The notes beneath the pieces were generated by a model. The model was given only the letters and a program-made list of their open reading frames with translations, did no database searches and was not told the origin of the DNA. A stretch of DNA of 64,000 bases from Acidimicrobiales bacterium (GTDB taxonomy: Bacteria; Actinomycetota; Acidimicrobiia; Acidimicrobiales; Acidimicrobilacustridaceae): assembly GCA_025455885.1 (NCBI GenBank), contig JALOLR010000001.1, positions 71,441 through 135,440 on the forward strand, written 5' to 3'. The translations under genes and the position numbers were made by a program. This document shows positions 1-6,639 of the stretch, piece after piece (positions within the stretch are counted from its first letter, which is position 1; every line of letters starts with the position of its first letter).

Positions 1-776
1 TGCTCCTCGCCGCCGGCGTGGCGTTCTTCGGGATCTTCGCCGTCTTCCCCACCGTGGTCGCGGTGGTCAGTGTCTACGGGCTGGTGTCCGATCCCGCCGA
101 CGTGACCGAGCAGGTGGCCGATCTCACCGAGGCCCTCCCGGAGCCGACCCGCGACTTCCTCCTCGACCAGGCGAACGCCGTGGTCGCCACGGGGAGCACC
201 GAGTTGGGCGTGGCGCTGGTGCTCGCCATCGCCGTCGCCCTCTGGTCGGCCTCGAGCGGGGTGCGCCACCTCATGGAGTCCATTCGCGCCGCCTACGGCG
301 AGCCGCGCCAGAGCTTCGTGCGCCTGCGGGCCCAGGCCCTGCTCCTCGCCGTCGCCGGCGTCGTGTTCCTCGCCGTCCTGGTGGCGGCGCTCACGGTCGT
401 GCCCACGATCCTCCGTCGGGTCGCCCCCGACGCCACCTGGTTGTCGTCCTACGTGCGGTGGCCGGTGATCGCCGCGTTGATGGTCGCCGCCCTCGGGGTG
501 CTGTACCGCATCGCGCCGAGCCGCGACACCCCTCGACGGCGCTGGTGGTCACTCGGTGGCGTCGTCGGCACCGCGCTCTGGCTGGTGTCCTCGGTCGGCC
601 TGGCCGTCTACTCGGCCCTCCTCGCCGACATCGAGGCCTCGTACGGCTCGTTCGGCGCGGTGCTGGTCACCATGGTGTGGCTGTGGTTGTCGGCCCTGAG
701 CGTCCTGGTCGGGGCGTACCTCAACGACGAGACCGAACAGCCCGCCACGGGCGCCGGCGCGTCGCGATCCGGGTGA
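1..776 (+). CDS. YihY/BrkB family inner-membrane protein (5' end outside window)
   Basis: The frame is open from base 3, so the true start lies upstream and about 257 residues are visible. The visible part has five or six hydrophobic segments. It opens with an AGVAFFGIFAVFPTVVA-like helix and ends with GAVLVTMVWLWLSALSVLVGAYLN, both typical of the YihY/virulence factor BrkB family (the second motif is split here only for reading). Family members are integral membrane proteins of uncertain function; an old link to RNase BN was later withdrawn. The soluble stretch after the first helix (DPADVTEQVADLTEALPEP) also fits the family. The short C-terminal tail is Ala/Gly-rich. The family call is firm, but no function can be given. 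Confidence 0.85.
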   Translation, partial: LLAAGVAFFGIFAVFPTVVAVVSVYGLVSDPADVTEQVADLTEALPEPTRDFLLDQANAVVATGSTELGVALVLAIAVALWSASSGVRHLMESIRAAYGEPRQSFVRLRAQALLLAVAGVVFLAVLVAALTVVPTILRRVAPDATWLSSYVRWPVIAALMVAALGVLYRIAPSRDTPRRRWWSLGGVVGTALWLVSSVGLAVYSALLADIEASYGSFGAVLVTMVWLWLSALSVLVGAYLNDETEQPATGAGASRSG

Positions 777-778
777 GA

Positions 779-841
779 ATGGCGGCCATGGATCCCCTCG
801 AGGCCATTCCGGGACCGGTCGCCGCCGGGCTGGGCAGGTGA
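779..841 (+). other. possible 20-codon leader ORF coupled to the sirtuin gene
   Basis: An ATG at 779 (second ATG at 788) opens a 20-codon frame whose TGA (839-841) overlaps the GTG start of the sirtuin gene as GTGA. The sirtuin start has no clear ribosome binding site, so coupled translation from this short frame is one way it could be initiated. In such GC-rich DNA a 20-codon frame can easily be chance. Confidence 0.2.
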
Positions 842-1614
842 GCGGTTCCCCGTCGGCGGACGATGCCGCGCTGGCCGCGGCGCGCGCGCTCCTGGCGGGG
901 GCGACGCGGATCGCAGTCCTCACCGGCGCCGGCATCAGCACCGAGTCGGGCATTCCCGACTTCCGTGGGCCCGACGGCGTGTGGACCCGCGACCCGGCCG
1001 CCGAGAAGCGCTCGACCATCGACCACTACGTGGCCGATCCCGGGGTCCGACGGGCGGCGTGGCGGATCCGCCTCGAGTCCGAGATGTTCGACGCCCGCCC
1101 CAACCCCGGCCACCTGGCGGTCACCGACCTCGACCGCCAGGGGCGGCTCCACACCCTCGTCACCCAGAACATCGACGGCCTCCACGCCGAAGCGGGGGTC
1201 GATCCCGATCGGATCGTCGAGGTGCACGGGACCGTGCACGAGTTCGTCTGCCTCGGATGCGACGACCGGGGGCCGATGGTCGACGCCCTGGAGCGGGTGC
1301 GGGCGGGGGAGGAGGATCCGGCGTGCATCCGGTGCGGGGGCATCCTGAAGTCGGCCACCGTCATGTTCGGTCAGGCCCTCCTACCCGAGGACCTCGCCCG
1401 GGCCGAGCGGGCCGTGCTCGAGGCCGACGCCATGGTCGCCGCGGGCACCAGCCTCGCGGTGTACCCGGTGGCGGCGATGGTCCCCCTCGCTCTGGAGGTG
1501 AGCTGCCCCGTCGTCATCGTCAACGCCGAGGCCACGCCGTTCGACGACGAGGTCGACGCGGTCGTCCGCGGGTCGACCAGCGCCGTGCTGCCCGCCCTCT
1601 TCGCCGCCCCCTGA
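838..1614 (+). CDS. cobB: NAD-dependent protein deacylase, sirtuin (Sir2/CobB family)
   Basis: Removes acyl groups from lysines using NAD, giving nicotinamide and O-acyl-ADP-ribose. The protein has 258 residues, a normal length for a bacterial sirtuin. NAD-binding motifs GAGIS (30-34) and DFRGPDG (about 41-47) are present, as are TQNIDGLH (109-116), the catalytic His at about 130 (VHGTV), and two zinc Cys pairs (C138/C141 and C163/C166). GTG start; no clear Shine-Dalgarno sequence, and the start overlaps the stop of a short upstream frame. In Actinobacteria sirtuins reverse acetylation of acyl-CoA synthetases, but no such target is adjacent here. The family call is firm; its acyl preference cannot be read from the sequence. 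Confidence 0.93.
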   Translation: MSGSPSADDAALAAARALLAGATRIAVLTGAGISTESGIPDFRGPDGVWTRDPAAEKRSTIDHYVADPGVRRAAWRIRLESEMFDARPNPGHLAVTDLDRQGRLHTLVTQNIDGLHAEAGVDPDRIVEVHGTVHEFVCLGCDDRGPMVDALERVRAGEEDPACIRCGGILKSATVMFGQALLPEDLARAERAVLEADAMVAAGTSLAVYPVAAMVPLALEVSCPVVIVNAEATPFDDEVDAVVRGSTSAVLPALFAAP

Positions 1615-1679
1615 CCGGTCGGCGTCCCGTCCGCGGGCCTCCCACTGCGGCGAAGGTCGCAGAATGCCGACCAAGTAGG

Positions 1680-1685
1680 TAGGCT
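1680..1685 (+). promoter_or_regulatory. candidate -10 hexamer (TAGGCT) for the rhodanese-ThiF gene
   Basis: TAGGCT lies within TAGGTAGGCT, the only AT-containing patch of the 133-base gap before the GTG at 1748. It would leave a leader of about 55 bases carrying the GAAGGGG ribosome binding site (1737-1743). No -35 consensus is evident. Confidence 0.3.
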
Positions 1686-1747
1686 TTCGCCACTCCGGTC
1701 CACCCGCCGCCCGTCCCCCGACGGCCGGCCCACCTCGAAGGGGCGCC

Positions 1748-2929
1748 GTGCCCACCTTCCGTGACCTCCTCAACCAGACGAAGGCCCAGATCCGCGAGGT
1801 GTCGCCCGACGAGGCCGACACCCGCCGCGACACCGAGCCCGAGACGGTCTTCCTCGACGTCCGCGAGCCCGACGAGTTCGACCAGGGGGCGATCCCCGGA
1901 GCGGTGTTCATCCCCCGCGGCCACCTCGAGGCCCAGGTCGAGGGCCGCATCCCCGACCGCGACACCCCCGTCGTGGTGTTCTGCGCCGGCGGGGTGCGCT
2001 CCGCGTTCGCCGCGAAGACCCTCGGCGAGCTGGGCTACACCGACGTCGTCTCGATGACCGGCGGCTTCAACCAGTGGAAGGACCAGGGGCGCCCCTGGGC
2101 CACGCCGCGCACGCTCACGCCCGAGCAGCGCAACCGCTACCAGCGCCACCTGCTGCTCCCCGAGGTCGGCGAGGAGGGTCAGCTGGAGCTGCTCGACGCC
2201 AAGGTGCTGCTCCTCGGCGCCGGCGGGCTCGGCTCGCCGGCCGCCCTCTACCTCGCCGCGGCGGGCGTCGGCACCATCGGCATCGTCGACATGGACGTCG
2301 TCGACGAGTCGAACCTCCAGCGCCAGATCGTCCACAACCTCGACCGCGTCGGGATGCGCAAGGTCGACTCGGCCCGCGAGACGATCGAGAAGCTCAACCC
2401 CGACGTCACCGTCGTCACCCACGACACCCGCCTCGACGCCACCAACGTCGTCGAGCTGCTCGAGCGGTACGACCTCGTGGTCGACGGGGCCGACAACTTC
2501 CCGAGCCGTTACCTGCTCAACGACGCGTCGCTGAAGACCGGCACCCCGGTCGTGCACGGCTCGATCTTCCGCTTCGAGGGTCAGGTCACCGTCTTCACGC
2601 CCCACGACGGCCCCTGCTACCGCTGCTTCCTCCCCGAGCCGCCCCCGCCCGAGCTCGCCCCGTCCTGCGCCGAGGCCGGCGTCCTCGGTGTCCTTCCGGG
2701 CATCATCGGGTCGATCCAGGCGCTCGAGGCCATCAAGCTCCTGTTGGGTCTGGGCGACTCGCTGTCGGGGCGGCTGCTCGCCTACGACAGCCTCGAGCAG
2801 TCCTTCATGACCTACAAGATCCGTCGTGACCCGAACTGCCCGGCGTGCTCGATCGACCCCGCCGACGTCGTGATCGCCGAGTACGACCAGTTCTGCACGC
2901 CGCACCCGGTCCCCGCCCCCGTGGGCTGA
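1748..2929 (+). CDS. moeZ: rhodanese-ThiF fusion, MoeB/MoeZ-type sulfur-carrier adenylyltransferase
   Basis: Adenylates the C-terminal Gly of ubiquitin-like sulfur carriers (MoaD, ThiS or CysO type) and can pass them sulfur, feeding molybdopterin, thiamine or cysteine synthesis. Residues about 25-115 form a rhodanese domain with active-site Cys79 in FCAGGVRSAF. Residues about 130-393 form an E1-like ThiF/MoeB domain with RYQRHLLLPEVG, the nucleotide loop GAGGLGSP (about 157-163), and zinc pairs C290/C293 and C364/C367. The well-known actinobacterial MoeZ has the opposite order, ThiF first and rhodanese last. GTG start with GAAGGGG four bases upstream. No carrier protein gene is adjacent. Confidence 0.92.
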   Translation: MPTFRDLLNQTKAQIREVSPDEADTRRDTEPETVFLDVREPDEFDQGAIPGAVFIPRGHLEAQVEGRIPDRDTPVVVFCAGGVRSAFAAKTLGELGYTDVVSMTGGFNQWKDQGRPWATPRTLTPEQRNRYQRHLLLPEVGEEGQLELLDAKVLLLGAGGLGSPAALYLAAAGVGTIGIVDMDVVDESNLQRQIVHNLDRVGMRKVDSARETIEKLNPDVTVVTHDTRLDATNVVELLERYDLVVDGADNFPSRYLLNDASLKTGTPVVHGSIFRFEGQVTVFTPHDGPCYRCFLPEPPPPELAPSCAEAGVLGVLPGIIGSIQALEAIKLLLGLGDSLSGRLLAYDSLEQSFMTYKIRRDPNCPACSIDPADVVIAEYDQFCTPHPVPAPVG

Positions 2930-2939
2930 GCACGGGGGC
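2915..2939 (+). terminator. hairpin over the stop codon of the rhodanese-ThiF gene
   Basis: A perfect 9-bp inverted repeat (GCCCCCGTG / CACGGGGGC) with a 7-base loop that contains the TGA stop codon. There is no T-tract, so it could act as a GC-rich intrinsic terminator or only stabilise the transcript end. Confidence 0.45.
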
Positions 2940-3071
2940 GGTCCACCGTCCGGGCGGGGGTCCGTCCTCGGGGAGGGAAGGGTGCCGCCGCCCGAGCGCC
3001 GACCGTTGCTAGCGTCGAGCCGGGCGGAGCCTCTCCGGGTGCCGTCGCGCCCTCGTCCCCGAGGTCTCCTG

Positions 3072-5357
3072 ATGCCGCCAGTCCCGCCGCTCCGCCGACG
3101 CCCTTCGCGGGTGGCCGCGGCGATCGCCGTCGCTCTCGGGCTGGCCGTCGTCCTCGGGGCCTGCATCCCCCTCGTCGACCCGCCCACCTCGGGGCGCACG
3201 TTCGGCCGCGGACCGGTCGACGCGGTCACCGAGGCCGCCTCGGCGCACCCCAAGTGCGCCGGGCTCACGTCGGCCGAACTCGCGGCGATGATGATGGTGC
3301 CCACCTACCCCGAGACCGGCGGCCCCGTCCCCTCGCCGATGACCCTCGGACGCTCCGACACCCTCGCCGTCTGGTCGCTCAACCGGAACCTGTTCGCGTT
3401 CTCCCAGACCACCGGCCCCTACGTCGCCGCCTACTTCACCGCCGGGGTCGGCATGTGGCAGTTCGACTCCGCCGGTGGGTGGAACCTGACCGCCGCCGGG
3501 GCGATCGACTCGGTCAGCTCGGCCCGCCAGGCCGCCAACACCATCGCCTTCCGCTACTGCAACCCGCCCTCCGGGGTGGCCCGCGACGACGTGTCGCTGC
3601 GGCGCTACTCCTGGGGCCCGTGGTACGGGTGCAGCACGTCGTCGGGATGGAACTGCGAGCAGCTCTACCAGCAGCTCTACGAGAACGAGGCCCTCGACAC
3701 CGCCGTCGACGACCGGGTCGGGCGCTACGGCGGCATGGAGCAGCGGACCTGCGACGTCGCCGGGCTCGGGAGCGGGCTCACGTGCTGGTACGTCGACCCC
3801 GCGCGGGCACAGGGCTCGACGGGCTGGCGCAGCGGCACCTACAACCCGACCAACCCGAACAGCTTCACCCCCCTGCCCAGGCCGTTCTACGTCGTGGAGG
3901 TGAACGGGCGGGAGTACCGCTACTGGCTGCCCGCCGACACCGGCTTCGACATCGGCATCACGGGGCACAAGCCGGTCACGGCCAACGCCCGGACGTCGCT
4001 CGTCTGGGAGGCCTCGGCCCCGCTGTGCGACCGGACCGCCGGGCGCGGCCAGTGCGGGGCGGCCCCCCGCGTCGCCGGCACGCCCTGGGGGCCCCGCTCC
4101 GCGGATCCGATCGGGGCCCTCGACGGCGTCACCGCCCGCCCCGACGGCTCGGCCCGCGTGACCGGGTGGGCCATCGACCCCGACACCTCCGACCCCATCG
4201 ACGTGCACCTCTACGTCGACGGCGTCGGCGCGGCGTCGGTGCGGGCCGCCACCGATCGTCCCGACGTCGCCGCCGCCGTCCCCGGCTACGGCGCCAACCA
4301 CGGCTACGACACCGTCATCGGCGTGGGCGTCGGCACCCACGAGGTGTGCGCCTACGCCATCAACGTCGGCCCGTTCGGCACCACCAACCCGCTGATCGGC
4401 TGTCGGAGCGTCACGGTCAGCGGCGAACCCGTCGGGAACCTCGAGGCGGTGACCGCCACGGCGGGCGGCGTCCGGCTCAGCGGGTGGGCGATCGACGCCG
4501 ACACCACCGGTCCGCTCGACGTCCACGTGTACGTCGACGGGGCGTGGGGTCGCTCGATCGTCGCCGACCGCGTCCGGGCCGACGTCGGCGCGGCCTACCC
4601 GCGGGTCGGTCCGAACCACGGCTTCGACGCCGTCGTCGCCACCACGAGCGGGGCCCGACGGGCCTGCGCCTACGCCATCAACGCCGGACCCAACGGCGCC
4701 ACCAACCCCCTTCTCGGCTGCGTGACCGTCACCGTCGACGCCAACCCGTTCGGCAACTTCGAGTCGGCGGTCGCCACCGCCGGCGGGGTGCTGGTGTCGG
4801 GTTGGGGCATCGACCCCGACACCAACGACGCCTCCGTCCAGGTCACCGTCGACGGCGGCGCCCCGGTCACGCTGGCGACCTCCGCGCTCCGTGACGACGT
4901 GGCCCTGGCCTACCCCGGTCGGGGCTCGGGCCACGGCTTCTCGGCCACCGTCCCCGCCGCGCCGGGCGCCCGTCAGGTCTGCGCCCGACTCGTCAACCAG
5001 GGCCCGGGGGCGTCGGTGTCGATGGGCTGTCGCACCGTCACCGTGACCAGTGGCAACCCCTTCGGCAACTTCGAGGCCGCCCGCCGCACCGCGCAGGGGG
5101 TGCAGATCATCGGGTGGGCCCTCGACCCGGACACCGTGGCCCCCGTGACGTTGCACGTCTACGTCGGGGGCGCCTTCGCCGGCTCGGTGCCCGCCGACCG
5201 CCCCCGCCCCGACGTCCAGGCCTTCTATCCCGGCTACGGGCCCGCCCGGGGCTTCGACGCCCTCGTCACGTCCGCGCCGGGTGCGCCGATCTGCCTCTTC
5301 GCCATCAACGTCGGCCCCGGCACCGAGAACACCCTCCTCGGGTGCGCCGCCCCCTGA
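3072..5357 (+). CDS. exported lipoprotein with unknown N-terminal domain and four GWAIDPDT-type repeats
   Basis: Starting from ATG 3072 it has 761 residues. The first 31 form a basic n-region, a hydrophobic stretch (AAAIAVALGLAVVLGAC) and a lipobox Cys31, so it should be a surface lipoprotein. Residues about 50-340 form a globular region rich in Trp, Tyr and Cys (GVGMWQFDSAGGW, SWGPWYGC) that I cannot assign; it may be a cell-wall enzyme. Residues 345-761 are four tandem repeats of 100-107 residues. Each has a Gly-Trp-Ala-(Ile/Leu)-Asp-Pro-Asp-Thr core and most end in VCAYAIN...LGC, with two Cys that probably pair. The same repeat array ends the GH25 muramidase three genes on, so the two proteins probably bind the same surface polymer. 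An upstream GTG at 2982 would spoil the signal peptide. Confidence 0.85.
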   Translation: MPPVPPLRRRPSRVAAAIAVALGLAVVLGACIPLVDPPTSGRTFGRGPVDAVTEAASAHPKCAGLTSAELAAMMMVPTYPETGGPVPSPMTLGRSDTLAVWSLNRNLFAFSQTTGPYVAAYFTAGVGMWQFDSAGGWNLTAAGAIDSVSSARQAANTIAFRYCNPPSGVARDDVSLRRYSWGPWYGCSTSSGWNCEQLYQQLYENEALDTAVDDRVGRYGGMEQRTCDVAGLGSGLTCWYVDPARAQGSTGWRSGTYNPTNPNSFTPLPRPFYVVEVNGREYRYWLPADTGFDIGITGHKPVTANARTSLVWEASAPLCDRTAGRGQCGAAPRVAGTPWGPRSADPIGALDGVTARPDGSARVTGWAIDPDTSDPIDVHLYVDGVGAASVRAATDRPDVAAAVPGYGANHGYDTVIGVGVGTHEVCAYAINVGPFGTTNPLIGCRSVTVSGEPVGNLEAVTATAGGVRLSGWAIDADTTGPLDVHVYVDGAWGRSIVADRVRADVGAAYPRVGPNHGFDAVVATTSGARRACAYAINAGPNGATNPLLGCVTVTVDANPFGNFESAVATAGGVLVSGWGIDPDTNDASVQVTVDGGAPVTLATSALRDDVALAYPGRGSGHGFSATVPAAPGARQVCARLVNQGPGASVSMGCRTVTVTSGNPFGNFEAARRTAQGVQIIGWALDPDTVAPVTLHVYVGGAFAGSVPADRPRPDVQAFYPGYGPARGFDALVTSAPGAPICLFAINVGPGTENTLLGCAAP
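4104..5354 (+). repeat. four in-frame protein repeats (about 300-321 bp each)
   Basis: Repeat units run 4104-4424, 4425-4742, 4743-5054 and 5055-5354. Each opens with a (D/E/N)P(I/V/F)G(A/N)(L/F)(D/E) motif and closes with a Cys a few residues before the next unit. DNA identity is only moderate, so these are old duplications within the coding sequence rather than recent tandem copies. Confidence 0.85.
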
Positions 5358-5358
5358 C

Positions 5359-5383
5359 GCCCCCGGTCGGGGAGGTCGGGGGC
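5359..5383 (+). terminator. GC-rich hairpin after the lipoprotein gene
   Basis: GCCCCCG (5359-5365) pairs with CGGGGGC (5377-5383) around an 11-base loop, one base after the TGA. There is no T-tract. It separates the lipoprotein gene from rmlA. Confidence 0.4.
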
Positions 5384-5404
5384 TCGGAGCGGCGGTCGTG
5401 CTGC

Positions 5405-5410
5405 TAGACA
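5405..5410 (+). promoter_or_regulatory. candidate -10 (TAGACA) for leaderless rmlA
   Basis: TAGACA ends seven bases before the GTG start of rmlA, and no ribosome binding site is present. This matches the leaderless spacing seen at many other genes here, although the last base is A rather than T. Confidence 0.4.
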
Positions 5411-5417
5411 CGTCCGG

Positions 5418-6524
5418 GTGAAGGGTCTCATCCTCTCCGGCGGCGCGGGCACGCGGCTGCGTCCGATCACCCACACGAGCGCCAAGCAGCTCGTCCCGGT
5501 GGCCAACAAGCCCATCCTCTTCTACGGCATCGAGGACATGGTCGAGGCGGGCATCACGGAGATCGGCATCATCACCGGCGAGACCGGTCCGGAGATCCGC
5601 GCCGCGGTCGGGGACGGCTCGCGGTGGGGCGCACGGGTCACCTACATCCCGCAGGACGAACCGCTCGGCCTCGCGCACTGCGTCCTCATCGCCCGGGAGT
5701 TCCTCGGCGACGACGACTTCGTGATGTACCTCGGCGACAACCTGCTCCGCCAGGGGATCGCCGAGTTCGTCGAGACCTTCGAAGCCGACCGGCGGCGCTT
5801 CGACCCGGCCTCGCCCGACGGCCCCGAGGCCGCCCCCTCGGCTCAGATCCTGCTGGCCCGGGTCCCCGACCCCCAGCGCTTCGGGGTCGCCGAGATCGGA
5901 CGTGACGGCGAGGTCGTCCGTCTCGTCGAGAAGCCCGACGACCCGCCGTCGGACCTCGCTCTCGTCGGCGTCTACCTGTTCGACCCGAGCATCCACGACG
6001 CGGTCGCCGCCATCGAGCCGTCCCCGAGAGGGGAGCTCGAGATCACCGACGCCATCCAGTGGCTCATCGACGCCGGGCACCGGGTCCGCCACGAGGTCCT
6101 CGACGGGTGGTGGAAGGACACCGGCAAGCTCCAGCCCCTCCTCGAGGGGAACCGCCTCGTCCTCGAGACCATCGAGCCGGCCGTCCTCGGCAGCGTGGAC
6201 GCCACCTCGCTGATCGACGGGCGCGTGGTCATCGAGGCCGGCGCGGAGATCGTCAACTCCACGGTCCGGGGTCCGGCCATCATCGGGGAGCGGACCCGGG
6301 TCGTGAACAGCTACATCGGGCCGTTCACCTCGGTGTACTTCGACTGTGAGATCGTGAACTCCGAGATCGAGCACTCGGTGGTGCTCGAGCAGTCCAAGGT
6401 GCTCGACATCCCCCGCGTGGCCGACTCGCTGATCGGCAAGCAGGTCGTCGTGCACCGTTCCACCACCCGGCCGCACGCCACCCGGCTGATGCTCGGCGAC
6501 CACTCGGTGGTCGACCTGGCCTGA
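5418..6524 (+). CDS. rmlA: glucose-1-phosphate thymidylyltransferase (long form)
   Basis: Makes dTDP-glucose from glucose-1-phosphate and dTTP, the first step to dTDP-L-rhamnose. The nucleotide-binding motif GGAGTRLRP is at residues 8-16, followed by the thymidylyltransferase signatures KQLVPVANKPI and YLGDNLL. At 368 residues it is longer than the usual 290-residue RmlA. The extra C-terminus (about 250-368) is a left-handed beta-helix rich in I/V-x-x-G/S hexads, as in the StrD-like long forms known from actinobacteria. It is separated from rmlC, rmlB and rmlD by the muramidase gene, which shares the strand. GTG start, probably leaderless. The reaction is certain enough; whether the beta-helix is regulatory is unknown. 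Confidence 0.93.
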   Translation: MKGLILSGGAGTRLRPITHTSAKQLVPVANKPILFYGIEDMVEAGITEIGIITGETGPEIRAAVGDGSRWGARVTYIPQDEPLGLAHCVLIAREFLGDDDFVMYLGDNLLRQGIAEFVETFEADRRRFDPASPDGPEAAPSAQILLARVPDPQRFGVAEIGRDGEVVRLVEKPDDPPSDLALVGVYLFDPSIHDAVAAIEPSPRGELEITDAIQWLIDAGHRVRHEVLDGWWKDTGKLQPLLEGNRLVLETIEPAVLGSVDATSLIDGRVVIEAGAEIVNSTVRGPAIIGERTRVVNSYIGPFTSVYFDCEIVNSEIEHSVVLEQSKVLDIPRVADSLIGKQVVVHRSTTRPHATRLMLGDHSVVDLA

Positions 6525-6639
6525 ACGCCCCGCCGAGCAGCCTCGGGGCGGGCCTGCAAGACTTCAGGCCTCGCCGTCGCGTGCCGATGTGACGGTGATC
6601 CCGGCGTTCCCTCCGGTCGCCCCTTCGGTCACCCCCGCC

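Noticed and set aside
2982-3071. GTG at 2982 as the start of the lipoprotein gene
   Set aside because: It would add 30 Arg/Pro-rich residues before the signal peptide; ATG 3072 gives a normal lipoprotein signal.
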